From Embiotoca jacksoni (Eukaryota > Chordata > Actinopteri > Embiotocidae): a stretch of DNA of 64,000 bases. The notes under the pieces are model-generated. The model searched no databases and had not been told where the DNA came from. It saw nothing but the letters and a program-made list of their open reading frames with translations. Below, one piece after another: positions 36,126-48,215 of this stretch. Location: positions 6,024,142 to 6,088,141 of the forward strand of contig JAKOON010000026.1 in the NCBI GenBank assembly GCA_022577435.1, read 5' to 3'. Made by a program: the position numbers and the translations under genes. Position 1 is the first letter of the stretch. The number at the start of each line of letters is the position of its first letter.

Positions 36126-37784
36126 GAACACTAAAGGTCAGAATATGTTTTTGGAGAGGACAGTCTGGATAGTCGGCTACCTCTACAAACATGTAGGCGA
36201 GAAACTAATGAGGATATATTTAAATGTAAGATTAAAAAAAAATCTACCTTTTTCATAGGTTGAGAAGAAATTATCATCACAGCAGCAACGTAAAGACGAG
36301 AGATGATGAGAGTCAAGTATCTCTCAGTTAATATATTGACTCTTCCTTAATCACAGACTTCTCGGAGCTTATTTTGGTGTCTGAGTGCTCTGAAATTAAG
36401 GACTGAAACTCAAGAGTTATTTCCTTTGCGGATATACTTTAGTTTGCCTTTAGTTTCTGTTCAGAAATTCAACAAAAAAAAAGGTAAATATATATTTAAA
36501 GATGTAAACAATTGTTTCTGCAGCTACTTCGTGTTATATTTTCTCATCTGTATTTTGTTGAGGAGAGAATTAGAGGATAAAGAGAGATCAAATGCATTAA
36601 TTTGACATACACAGGAAGCTGAATAGATGTATGTGGAGTCTGATTGTTTGCCAGCTTGGTGATGTCATTTTAAGACGGTGATGATACCATTAGCTGTAAT
36701 GTGATGGAGTCCCTGAATGTCTGGATGGATGTGATGTAGAGCAACACCCCTGATGAGCTCAGTGAGAGCAGCCATGAATCCAAAGGCTCAGATGAAAACT
36801 GGAGGTGAACCGGGGGGGAGGAGGACGGAGGAGGGACGCATCAATCTGACGCCGAAATGACAGCTGAGAAAGGAACGGTTTTAAAAATCTGTCAGCAGTC
36901 TGCTCTCAGACTCCGTGGCACGACGATAGTCCGTCCAATTGACCTCTATCTAAGCTCTGTAGGTGGCTAATTAATGTCATCAAACTCACAATCAAAAACC
37001 AAACAAAAACTTAATCAGCATCGGGACGTTTTATGAGTGAAATTCTTCACACTCAGTCCGAATAAGTGCAAAGTACGGAGCTGGAAAAGAGCACGAGAGT
37101 TACCTTTAAGGAAGTGAACAGTCAGAGCTGCTGACATTGAACTTGCTGTCAAGTCCGCTCAGCCGACTGAACGCTGAAGCAGAAAGAAGTGTGGCGGTAG
37201 CGCTCGGCACAATAAGCCTCGCCGGCGTCCGCACGGCTTTACATGTGTTCTTTGTGCAGCAACAGGTCACCAGACAGTTGTTCCTTTTTGTCCCGAGGAC
37301 ATCCTCTTGTAGCATTAAAATGAGCGTAATACTTTTCTTTTTAAAAAAAGAAATCCTCACCAACATACATGCATCCGACTTAAAAACAAATATCCGGGCA
37401 TGCTGCGGTTTCTTCAGTTTCACACCTCCTGTGTTCCATCGAGCTGATTTCCTGTGCTATCTTCACTGTCACCGACATGATGAGGCAAAAATAATCTTTT
37501 ACATCTGTGGTATACATGCTGTCAAACACACATGAATACAGATGGCATCCTTCTAATGTTTGATAAGTTTGCTGCCTGACCCGCTCCAGAAGGCTCAGCC
37601 ATACGTACGTGCAGCACCAGCAACTAACCCGGCAAGAAAACAGCTTGGAGGATATTCCAACTCATTTTAACGACTTATGAAGTTCAGGATTTTGAAGGAT
37701 TTGGGATTTGAGGAGATTTTTTTTGGCAGAAAATGGATCGCAGTCGTGATAATTGTATTTTTATCAATCAGCTGACGTGACGCA
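36126..37784. other. Gene-free sequence
   Basis: 36890-36990 (TCAATTGACC-like and GGCTAATTAATGTCATC words) is repeat-free and could be regulatory. A small CpG cluster lies at 37190-37245. The 132-codon plus frame at 37137-37535 has no recognised domain and contains long Ser/Leu/Phe-rich parts, so I do not call it a gene. Confidence 0.5.
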
Positions 37785-38258
37785 GCAGCGACGTCGCCCG
37801 TGGGTTTGTGAACGGCCGTTATGAAGCCTCGAGTTCGGAATTTGGCAGGCGACCATCTTTGCTCGTCCGGAGCGGTTTGGAGCCGGAAGTGTGATTAGAA
37901 ACCCGACGATACTGCGTCCAGCCCCACGATTGCCTGTCAATCAAACAGACACCCCACCCCCCCACACACAAACACGTCTTTTTGAAGCTTATTTTCTACT
38001 TAATGACGAGATTATTTTCAGATGGAACTCCAGAAAACTAATAAGAACGAGCAACTTTAGCTAACAACACCGAAACAACTCGTGGAGAAATTTTATTGAC
38101 TGAGAATTTTATGAGACTAGTTGAATGTGAGTCAATGAAGCTGGAGCCTTTTTGGAGCCGACCTCTAGTGTCACTCGGTGGTATTGCGGCTTAAGGCACT
38201 TCCACATCGGCTTCATTTATTCAGACCCGGAAGATACGTCCACTTTTATATACAGTCT
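37785..38258 (+). mobile_element. Dispersed family 1, copy E
   Basis: Nearly full-length copy from ACGCAGCAGCGACGTCGCCC to the terminal CACTTTTATATACAGTCT (ends 38258). It lacks about 50 bp between GGAAGTG and GATTAGAAACCC that copies C and D keep. A C-rich/CA-rich insertion-like stretch interrupts it near 37952-37976. There is no clear target-site duplication. Confidence 0.88.
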
Positions 38259-40399
38259 CTGGCTGAATTGTTGATACGTGACACCATCACGTTTCTACAG
38301 TAGCCCAAAAAGGACAAACATAACACTGGTTCTACCTCCACAACCATCGTAGATTGTCTTGGAAAGGGAGGGTGAGGCAACTCTGCAATCTTTAAACAAA
38401 GCATTATGTTTTTATGGGCCAGCGTAGGTAACTGAGCTCTCTTGTTAAAGTCAAGTGCAGCGTTTCTCATGATAGGAGAAAACACAAAATACAAATTAGA
38501 GCCAAAACACTTGGGTACAAAGTAATGATTTAATTTGGTAATACAGGCCAACTATAAAAACGCACTAATGTATCCTTTCAGTCATTTCTAGTTTGAATAT
38601 CACAGATGTGGTAATTAATTGTAGGAACTTGATCAGGAGGTAGATTTGCTCAGCCTTCCCTGGCTGCTTGCACCTAATTCTACACTGAAACTTGTTAATA
38701 AATAAGATCCTTGTTCAGTCCTTGTGACTTTTGTTTACACGCCCTGCTTCCCTTCGGGATGTGTGAACCTCAATGAACTAAAATACACAGGTGGAGATTT
38801 CGTGCAAACAAACACACTCACACAAAAAATGAATCAAGTCAAAAATGTACACTTCAGTAGGAAAATACTGAACAAACTCTCACCTGATAATTGTTCTTTG
38901 TTTCCAAATTAACCCCCCCACCACCACAAACACACACAACTCACATACATCCACGATGAACTGATGAATCATGTCTCAATCGGCAATTACGAAGATAAAG
39001 CTGAGCAATGCAGTCGCTCATTAGCTGCAGAGCGACTTGGCTGTGTTGTGTATTCTGCTCTCTCCCTGGACTCCACCAAGGTCACTGTCTGCTGTAGCTC
39101 TGTATCTGTTAGCGACGTTTCGTGCACTGATTGTTTTTCCCATTCGGGCATGCGGCTGTGACCTGTTCTGCAAAAAATTAGCCAGTCATTACGGGAGCGG
39201 TTCGAACATAATGGATAAAATGCGGCACACTTCTTGCGGACAGTCGCTGACGTTTCCAATGCTCGGTGAAATCCTCCTTCTCTTTATTGCTCCTCTCAGT
39301 GGGTGGACGGGACACTAAACCACGCCGCCGTAATACAACAAAATTCAACCTAAATTGCCTTTTGTACACCTGCATCTATTCAACCACTCAACCTACTTGG
39401 CACACTGAATGTCCCCGACACAAATAAATTAATCCATACGAGGCAGAGAGAGGAGAGAGAGAGAGGAAGGAGCAGGACTCTCTGCCGCAAGCTCTCCATC
39501 ATCCTGTCTCCTAATCACCTGCGATGATTGAGGCCAATCAGTGGCATCGGGGCCTCCCCTGTCTGCTCTCCCCTCTCCTCCATTTGTGACCCATTGTAAA
39601 AAAGCATGAGCTCCTCCACTCCGAATGCAATTCCTCCCACAGAATCATCCCCCGATGCAAGCCGTGCCTAATTGAGGTTTTCTAAATCCTGTCCTCGTTA
39701 CCCGTGGCTCAATCATGCCGATACTGCATCATCCATAAACATTGTGGCTTCTATAGGTGTGCGTGCGGGTGGCTTCAGTTAAAATACTACATTTTCTACA
39801 GCTGTGAGATTTACAAAAAGGAAAAGCTGAACTTTAAGCTTTTGCAGTTAATTTAATTTCATGACATTTTCATGCAAATACATTTTCCTTGCTTATCGCA
39901 GCTTCTTTAATGTAATACAACAGAGAGTAAAAATGAACCCATTCTGGAAAGCCCCTCAGAGTTCCCTGCTCTGAACACTATGTGCTTCAAAAAGGTCAAA
40001 GGATCAGTCTCTCCCTGCATGAACCGGGAAGATGTTAATCTAATGTTGCTTGTTGTACCGGCAGCTGACAGGATGAGTGAACCGTCTCCTGAAGTCTTCC
40101 TTCTGCACCGGATGAATGGGTCCACTTCTTTTCCCCCTCCGTGAGGCTGGACCTCCCTGTAAACACACGTCGGAATAAGACATCGCAAGATGAAACGACG
40201 AGACGGTCTTACAGCTTTGTTTAGCAGCTCTGCGAGGGCCCGAAAGCTACAAAGTAAAAGAAAAAAAAAATTGCAAGATCAGTTCATTGAAAACCGCCGC
40301 TGCTTTTTTTCAGCGTTCTTAAATTGTCACCGTCTTAGTTAAGCCTGTTAGCATGAACACATTTCAGCCTGTTCTCATTTCCGCTGCATCAAAACAATG
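38259..40399. other. Gene-free sequence; candidate conserved non-coding block
   Basis: Includes a GA-rich run (39445-39476). 39480-39745 is a repeat-free, balanced segment with CCTAATTGAGG and CAATCATGCC words that looks like candidate regulatory DNA. On the minus strand, GTGTTTACAG followed by an open frame (about 40157 down to 40060) looks like an acceptor plus exon, but no product is recognised. Confidence 0.5.
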
Positions 40400-40620
40400 T
40401 CAGGTAAGCGCGAGGTTTTTAGTTTTTTTTAAATAACGCAAATTTATTTTGAAACGTAACATATTCAAAGGAACTCGACATGCGTAAAAATGACTTATTT
40501 CAACCCAAATCACAATCCTTCACTAACCCTTACCAAAGTAGTTGTTGGTGCCTTATTCTAACCAAATTGTAACCGAGTCACATTTAACCCAAACCCCGAT
40601 CTTCTGAAATTTAGCTTTAA
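40400..40620 (-). mobile_element. Dispersed family 2, copy C
   Basis: AATCCTTCACTAACCCTTAC, CAAAGTAGTTGTTGGTGCCT and ATTCTAACCAAATTG align with 9797-9855 (AAAAAGTAGTTTTGTTGCCT, AAACTAAATCAAACG). Divergence is higher than among family 1 copies. Boundaries are approximate. Confidence 0.5.
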
Positions 40621-42537
40621 GTAGTAACAAAATAATGGGAAAGGAGTGCCAAATGTTATGTACTTTTCTTCCTTCTGTCTTCCAATCCATTTCACTTTCA
40701 CTTACCTTAAGCTACATGTGTTTTCTTGTAATAAAAAAGAAAAAGCTACTGTGGAAGAACAGACAGAAGCATAAACTGAAAGGGAACAAGAAGCAATCAA
40801 TCGAGACACCGTGACAATTACTTCTTATCATCTCTGCTGCGTCTCCAAAATTAAATGTAAATTCAACTTTACAACAAAAAAAAAAGACAAATATTATCAG
40901 TAACAGACTGAACTGTAATTCCAGTGTTTTTGCTCCAGGCACTTCCACTTTGCACACCTTTTATTTTAGTTTTTTAGTCCTTTAGACTGAGTGACATACT
41001 TCTGCCCCGGAGATATAGTGAGCAACATTGGAACTATTAGTCACCACTGAAAAGGGTCGGCGCTCTGTCTCAGCTGTCTGCCTCCCATCAGCCCTCAGAG
41101 AGTCATCAGGCTCTAATGATCGCAAGATGTGTGCCTGTGGACATTTCCTTCTTCACCTGTGACCCATGTGTTACTTCAGCAATGGCCAACTGTAGCCTCG
41201 TGAACATCATTTTTATCTTTTACTATCCATTAACCAAAATTACTGTAAAACACACGGGGGGGGCGGGAGGGGTATTTGGTGAGGTTGTTAAACCGTGACC
41301 TGCTGCACCCTTCCAGAAGTCATTTCTGCTGCATGGAGGGCAGTGGAAGTGGTTCGCTTTTTGTTTTCATGCCCAAAAACACCTCGCGGCATGAGTCAAA
41401 TATTATGATTCATATCAGTTTAGTTTTTTGTTATTCCTGGATTATTTTGGCTTTTAAAAAAATAAAAAAATAAATCTATTCACCACAAACAGCCAAAGGT
41501 CCTTTCTTAACTGTACAGTCATTATAGTTACGAGACAACGCACTCTGACAGCTCACACAAACGGATAAATTAACGTGATCAAACCAACAACCCTGCAATT
41601 AATGCCACTTACAACTGACCTACCCACATTTTAATGTATCTAAAACACCCTTCACCATCAGAGATCCATCACGTGTATCTCTAAAGCATCATGAGCAGTG
41701 GAATCTAAATTATTACTGATGATTTAGTTTAATCCTGGTGTCTGATTTAAAAACATGCAAATCAAATCTCCAATGTAAATATAAAATTGTCAAATTGAGG
41801 TCAGAAAAGTCAACACGATGCTTTAAAGATACAGATTAATTTCGGATGGTGTTATAAATATATAAACTGTGGGTAGGCCAGGACTACATGTCATTATTTT
41901 AGCTAACAGCCAAAACAAATTGTTTCGATTGTTGTTCGATTTTGAGTTTTATTTACACTTCACAAACAGCATATCCATTATTGTGTCTATATTATATAAT
42001 TATTCTCTATCCAATATATATTCAACACCGGCATGCAGTGACAGCGCAGGAAACAGTGTTGAGCTTTAGTTTGATGAATGGCCTTGTAGTATCTCAAACT
42101 TTTTAACCGAACCTTAACCGTCTCATTGGCGTCATGTGCAGATGTTTTCAAATTGGTGGCATTGGGTTTTGCCGGCGTGTCTAATATTACATTTTTGTAT
42201 GGCAATGGAGTCGATTTATCACACTCGGCTTGGTCTAGAAATGTGTTTGTGTAGTTGGAACGATGTCTAAATTCACACATATTTTCACTTCACATTCCTG
42301 TGATAAATAGAGTTTACTGTTTAAAATGACATGCACGGTTTTAAACATCTGTCTTTCTACCACAATGCCACATGAGTAATTGCACATTTTTCTTTGAGTT
42401 CATTTAAGTTTTGCAGAAAAGTCTACGCCTCAGTGTTCCACTCTTTGCCCTTTGGCCCGCTCAGCTGAGCTTGTTGGCTCGGTCCCGTCCTCCTGCGGGT
42501 AATTGGTGGGCTGGGCTGTCAATTCAATGCAACTGAG
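40621..42537. other. Gene-free sequence
   Basis: Contains a G-run cluster (G8-C-G3-A-G4, about 41254-41271) and A/T low complexity near 41455-41473. The rest is AT-rich and unremarkable. Confidence 0.6.
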
Positions 42538-42590
42538 AGCACCTGTGCCAGTGGGCTCTAAGGCACTTTAAAAGCCACAACTTCAGTTGG
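42538..42590 (+). promoter_or_regulatory. Promoter-like motif cluster (E-box, TATA-like)
   Basis: E-box CACCTG at 42540-42545, a TATA-like TTTAAAA at 42567-42573, and a pyrimidine/A start-like TTCAGTTGG about 15-20 nt further on. An ATTGG (reverse CCAAT) lies upstream at about 42502. It is followed at once by (TTTC)n. This could be a decayed LTR or gene promoter, or chance. No transcript can be assigned. Confidence 0.25.
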
Positions 42591-42618
42591 CTCAGCAAGA
42601 CTCTCTGCATGCGCTGCA

Positions 42619-42673
<55 letters not shown>

Positions 42674-42675
42674 TT
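42619..42675 (+). repeat. (TTTC)n microsatellite, about 13 units
   Basis: Perfect tetranucleotide array passing into T8. The 149-codon frame that starts just upstream reads a Ser/Phe/Leu repeat and then low-complexity residues, so I reject it as a gene. Confidence 0.96.
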
Positions 42676-45599
42676 TTTTATTTGTTCCTCTTTCCACAGC
42701 TCACCAGTCTGCTGTCACCTCATATTTCTTGATTTCTACATCCCGTCTCCCTTGTTTTGTAGTTTAATAATTCATTCTATGGTCTATAACCCAGTCAAAA
42801 CACCCATTTGTGTCTATCTAATGACTATATACATTTCTGTCATTGTTAAGTTTAGTAGAAAACTGGTCACATTCTACCCACTGTGTTCAGAAAGCATCAC
42901 ATTTTACAGCTCCAGAACCTGTTGTTTTTATTTCAACCAGCAAACCTTAACAATAGTAGTTGCACGTAGCTGTCACTGGAGATTTTCAAACCCCTCACTG
43001 TGCAAAAGCCGTTCTGGCCTTTTTTATTCCTACTAAGACGGATGCTTGAGCTGATTGTTTAATTTAATGAATTTTGAAAAGCTATTAAAATGTGTTTGTG
43101 AAAGGACTATGATTAATTCTGTCTCCCGTGAAGATGTAATTTCACATATGCATCAGAATCTGAGTCATGCAAAAGCTTTTGAATCGTTATCAAACTTTTT
43201 TTTTTCTACCTAAGTACATTTGCGTAACAATATACAGTACCTATAAAGTATTTGTTACATCACCATCATTAGAAGTGTGACGGTTGGATTAAATCATTCA
43301 CAAAGCTGATTTTTATTGGTCCTGTGAGGTGAAAGTAATGTGAAATTAGATCCACAAACAAAAGTTGTGTTAAAGTATGATTTGAAGCTCGCCTTTTATT
43401 TTTTTTTCACCTGTCCAAACACAAGTCGATGACAGCAGTAATTTGGTTGCTGTCTGGAAAATTGCCCGCAGTTTGTACTATGAAGACAATGGCATAAACA
43501 CAGACGCATTCTCTGCAAAAGTATATTTGCATGTGTCATCCATTTTTATTTTTTTTCCCTTTTTTTTTCCAGTTTAAATCCATCAAATTGGACACAACTT
43601 CCAAAAGCATTTCACACACATCTTCAAAGTTAGTTTGGGGAAATGTAAAATACAGCGACATACTTTTGTTTTCCCCCCGACTGTGTTGTTGCCCTGTGGT
43701 TTGTTTGGTTGATCACAACTTTTTGTTGTTTACAAAAAAAACATTGTGTTTTCTAACTTGACTGTGTGGCACAGTTTAGAAATCAGGTCGCCGTTTAAAC
43801 TCGGCCACTTTGTGTTTTAATCTAATGAGGAAGCTGTTGGATACCAAAAAAAAAAAAAATGAATCACAACCAAGTCACATTTGTGAGAATGGAATTATAT
43901 CAGAGTATTAAAAGACCATATTAATAATCCTGTAAATGATCTCTCCATGAGCACTGCTTTTAAAAAAAAATAAAAAATTCTCCTGCCAGGTAGCTGATTG
44001 CACATAATTGCGTTCACCTTGCACCCCTGGTGTAAATCAGTCCATAATTAGATGGCTGGAATGAAAAGCAGCACGCCTCTGGATCCATACGGGGTAATAT
44101 ATGGAATCAATCACCTCAATATTACCTCACCTGTCAAATATGTTTTTCCTCTGACAGAACAGCACTTCGCTGTCCTTTTCTGCACATACTATACTGCTCT
44201 ATTTCACAAAACCCCACTGAGTATGAGGGTGGATGTTTTCCTTGTCCTTAAAACTTCAGCCCACCTAGTTACTTTGCAATGTTCGGTTTTTATACAGACG
44301 CTTTTTGTTTTTTTGTTTTTTTTCCTCACAGAGCAATTGCTGTGTTCAAATGGGGTTGTATTTACTGTGTACGCGAGAGCAGTCTACATGAGCGGCGCCC
44401 TCTTGTGGTATTCACAACATCTGAATTTTCTATGAGCCTCACGAGTTTTCAGAGGTCATGGAAGTTCATTTTTTTGTTGGATGGTTAGCTAATATATTGT
44501 AATTTTAGTCACGTAGAGTCTGTCTTCATAACTTGGATAATAACCTACATCTGAGGAAAATGTTGATCTTCCCAACAGTCTCATCTTTTCCCTCCGTGCC
44601 TTTTGTATTTCCTGAATTTCGTGATTCCCCCTGTTAGCTTGCTAAAGTCTTAGCTTTTGCGGCTTCGAGACACTGAAGGTAATTAATATTTTTTTTCTGG
44701 TAGAAAATCAGTATGTATGAGGATTTGATGCCTCAGTATTTAAACTGATGACATACTTTTTTTTTTTTTTTTTCTTGTGAAAATGTTGACTTGTTTAATA
44801 ATCAAAGGGACTGTTGAATTTTTTTTTTTTTTTTTTTTTTTTAGCTTTTTTTTGTGTGAAAAATTTAGTTTGCAGTGCCGTCACAGAGAAGTGAATACAA
44901 AACAGTGCACACAACCCGACGTCTATTAAAATGTTTTATTTTCATGTCATATACTGAAATTATAAATGGGTGGATTGTTTTTAGTTAAAATATTTTGTTG
45001 TAATCGAGATCATTTAGCTTTTGAGGCTTACAGCTGTGAGTGAGAAAATGATTTAAAGTGAAGGATTTCAAAGGGAATTTAATGTGTAAAGAGTATTTCA
45101 TATATTTCAGTGTATCATTAAATTTAGTCTCTAGCAAGGAGCTGTTTTCATTTCAAGAGAACATTTCTTTACGAAGCAAATCAATCCATTTTTTGTTTCT
45201 CCACACTGAATTAGTGATTTACAGTCTTTACCTCCCCGGTTTGTTTTTTTCTTTTCTTGTCACATTACACAGAAAGAAAATACACGTCAACACTTTTTTT
45301 TTTTCTTCTCAAACCTGGCACAGTTAAGCAGGGGCGATGTGCTCTTTACATAAGATCGCTTCCAGGCAGCATGATTTTTAGCAGGAAGAATCAAGCAGAC
45401 CCGATTTGATGAATGTGACTTTAATTGAAAATGTTATGGAAAATGTCGCACTAAGCCTGTTGTTCCTCGGAGGCACTGCACGTCTACAAGGAACGTCAGC
45501 AGGGAACTGACTGACAACTGCTGTGCCTGCTTCCCAGAAAAAATATATCTTGTAAGTCTGCTCATAAAATGTGGTGTCCACGACTGGCAACTTTATATA
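42676..45599. other. Gene-free sequence with several poly-T runs
   Basis: T runs at 44757-44773 and 44819-44842, plus shorter ones near 43200, 43550 and 45294. 44040-44140 contains TAATTAGATGG and AATCAATCACC words suggestive of regulatory DNA. The 127-codon plus frame at 44052-44435 lacks any recognised domain. Confidence 0.55.
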
Positions 45600-45884
45600 A
45601 AGTGCAGTAAACAACTAAAAGTAAATCAAATCGATATTTGGCGTCACCACCCTTTCCCTGTTAAAATGGCACCAATTCTCAAGGGTACTGTTGCGAAGCT
45701 TCTCGAGGTATTTGACACGGTAGATTGATCCATGAATCTCTGGGATGTTTTTTCCCCCAGCTGATGGTACTTCTTAGCTCGTAGCAGGTCTCGTATTTTA
45801 GGTGTCATTGTCACACTGTAAATTTGAGACTGCATGATTAAGGATTTAAACATGTCAAGAGCCTCAAACATTTGCACGGCACTG
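45600..45884 (-). mobile_element. Internally deleted Tc1/mariner-like DNA transposon
   Basis: The right end, read on the minus strand, begins CAGTGCCGTGCAAATGTTTG after a TA at 45885-45886, the expected TA target of this superfamily. It resembles the CAGTACTGTGCAAAAGTTTT-type terminal repeat of fish Tc1-like elements. The left part, also on the minus strand, has GGGAAAGGGTGGTGACGCCA followed by AATATCGATTTGATTTA, matching the sequence around the transposase C-terminus of such elements. Only about 285 bp remains of an element normally above 1 kb, so the catalytic middle is gone. The left boundary is uncertain. Confidence 0.7.
45644..45811 (-). pseudogene. Transposase remnant: N-terminal HTH-like part joined to C-terminal part
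   Basis: On the minus strand the frame reads MTPKIRDLLRAKKYHQLG and then a helix-turn-helix-like segment ending DQSTVSN. That matches the DNA-binding head of Tc1-type transposases (the '..STV..I' recognition helix). It then joins LRIGAILTGKG, which resembles the C-terminal '(R)RI.AVI..KGG.TKY' end of the family. A one-base insertion in the GGG run puts the final GGDAKY out of frame. The catalytic DDE domain is absent, so no active enzyme can be made. The family is inferred from motif memory, not from a search. Confidence 0.6.
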
Positions 45885-46689
45885 TACATAACACATCAAA
45901 AACATGTCAATGTTGCAGCGTTTGCTTTACTTATATTTCCTTATGTGAGAGAGTAGAATTAAAAAAAAATATGTGCACTCTGGCTCATAGCTCACCATTT
46001 AGCAGACAGGATTTCCAGAACAGACAACCTTTATTTTTCTTTTCTTTATTCATCTCGAACATTTAGAGGAGCTGTTTTGTTGAATTTCAGTTTCAATGCC
46101 GTGTTATCTATACCGGCATTACAGTTTAGTCAAAGGGTATGAGATGAGATGATGCTCTGCTAAAGACAGGACACAAAGGTATTATGTTATTTAATATATT
46201 ATGTCATTTTGCAGTCTTTTCCTATGCACGAGTCACTTTGCAGTAGGTCTTAATCCTCCTATTTATGATTGAAACAATTTTATATACCTAAAATAATGAA
46301 TAAAGAATCAAATCATTTATGATGCCAGATCAGTTTGTCTATTAGTGTTTATAGCTGTACAAGAAATTTCAAAAACAGTCGGACTCCTTCAACTTAACTA
46401 TCGTTTTTATGTTTGGGAAATTAAATGAGCTCTTACTTAAAACCCAACATTTTTTAAATTTTAGGATATAATAGACTACAAGCCAGGATTTGGTGTCTTT
46501 TAAATGCACTTTCTAGTCATTTTTCTATATTGAGGGAAATAAAAGTTTTGAATTAGTTGTTTTCTCTTAGCTTTACTTTGAAGTTCTCCCTCCACTGAAA
46601 CGTTGACACTGATAAAAATGTAATGACCACCTCATCCAGAATCACTTCGTACATATTAGACCTTGATCTGTTCCTGATTTATGCCATCT
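45885..46689. other. Gene-free AT-rich sequence
   Basis: No feature recognised beyond an A run near 45960. Confidence 0.6.
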
Positions 46690-46950
46690 TGTTCCCAAAA
46701 CTGGGACCTTTGACCAACAGGCTGCGATCAGTTCATTCTGAAGTCCAAGCAAACGTTCATGCCACATTTTGAAGAAATTCCCTCAAGGCATTTCTAAGAC
46801 AAGATGCAACCTTGACCTTTGACAACCAAAATCGAATCATTGCATGGTTGAGTTCAAGTGAGCGTTTGCGTCAAACTCGGAGGAATTCCCTCGACACATC
46901 CTTTAGACATTACAAGATAATAGAACGGATGAGCGACCCGAAAAATATAC
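46690..46950 (+). repeat. Degenerate ~109-bp tandem repeat (fish interspersed type)
   Basis: Two diverged units start with GACCTTTGAC at 46705 and 46814. Each carries the order ATC..TTCA/ATGG, then AGTTCAAG or AGTCCAAG, then CGTTTG or CGTTCATG, then GAAATTCCCTC or GGAATTCCCTC. The tail GAGCGACCCGAAAAATATAC resembles the '..ACAACCCGAAAACATAATG' end of a very common teleost repeat. The 127-codon open frame over it is incidental. Confidence 0.72.
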
Positions 46951-48146
46951 AATCGCTACAACCAAAGAAGTCAAAGGTGAACACCACACTCATAAAACTT
47001 CTCACCATGATCAAAATGCTCATTTTGGCATTTCCATGGCCCCAAAAAACAACCCACACAAAATGTTGCAGCAGCTTATTTATAACTGAATCTTTGCATT
47101 TTGAAATTGCTTCAGTCAAAGTCATACTGACAGGCATAGGAACTGGTGCTTCTGTGCGTGTGTCAATGAATGACTCAGTGCCCTTCATTATATGAGCACC
47201 TCATCTATTTTATAATTCTATGAAAAAGCACAGGAGTCTAATCTTATTCAAAGTGGTTTCAGTTGCTGAAAGTTTACCCTAACCTTTACTAAAGTCATTT
47301 AAATTGCATTGTACTTCTCAGCTAACTTTTTTGTGTGTTAAATTGTGCATCCAATTAAATATAATATTGTCACAATTTGTATAAACTCTGTAATTATGAT
47401 GTGCAGAGGTGAAGGGGAAAGTTGCGGAGGAATAATTAAACATGAAATTAACTTTTTGCAGAATGCAGTTGGTACTTTTAATGCAACTAATACTGAGGAA
47501 CATTAGTACAGAGAAATAAAACCACTGTACGGAATTATTTTTTTCATAATTTTACCATTAAAGCAGGAAGTAAGAAATAGTCTGCAGGGTACATGTACTT
47601 TACTACACAACATCAACATGGGAAGAATAAAACTGGAAAACAAAGTCTTACTCGGGACTCTTAATAATTTATGAATGGACTGTATTTGAATTGTTTTGAT
47701 GGGTGTAAATGTTCAGCTGATATTAAGTCTAAACTTAAACCCTCAAAACAACAGAGGGCCCTGCTTTCTGACTCATCTGCAGTTGTCAATATTACATTTC
47801 CAGACTGAGAGCAGACCCTCACTCCCTGAGGGATATGAGTAAAGGGGGTGTCTGCATACCTCGTATAATCCTTTGGTGTTTACATTGATATCAGTTGCTT
47901 CTCATTTTATTTCACAGAGCGAAGCATCAAAGTGTCAAGAGAGCGCACTTTCATTTTAGAGCTACGCTGCATCCACACCCACGTTTAGAGCAACCCCCCC
48001 CCCCTCTCCCCTTTTCTGCCCCCCCACTGCACAGCAGGGGACTTTTCACAGAGGAAGATTCAGATGTGGGTTAGGCGCCTACGAGTTATTACTCGAGATG
48101 GACCTGAACTGAACTGCCACCTGACAGGAACAGTTCGGTGTTGTTT

Positions 48147-48147
<1 letters not shown>
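46951..48147. other. Gene-free sequence
   Basis: AT-rich unique sequence with a C11 run at 47994-48004 in a C-rich patch (about 47975-48030). No gene seen. Confidence 0.6.

Positions 48148-48214
<67 letters not shown>
48148..48214 (+). repeat. (GT)n microsatellite, about 33 units
   Basis: Uninterrupted GT array of about 67 bp, likely highly polymorphic. Confidence 0.97.

Positions 48215-48215
<1 letters not shown>

Noticed and set aside
39907..40188. 93-codon minus frame preceded by an acceptor-like GTGTTTACAG
   Set aside because: No strong donor, no recognised peptide and no neighbouring exon. It is kept only as a note in the region entry.
42587..43036. 149-codon open frame, the longest in the window
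   Set aside because: It uses a non-ATG start, reads a Ser/Phe/Leu repeat from (TTTC)n and then has no domain, so it is a product of composition.
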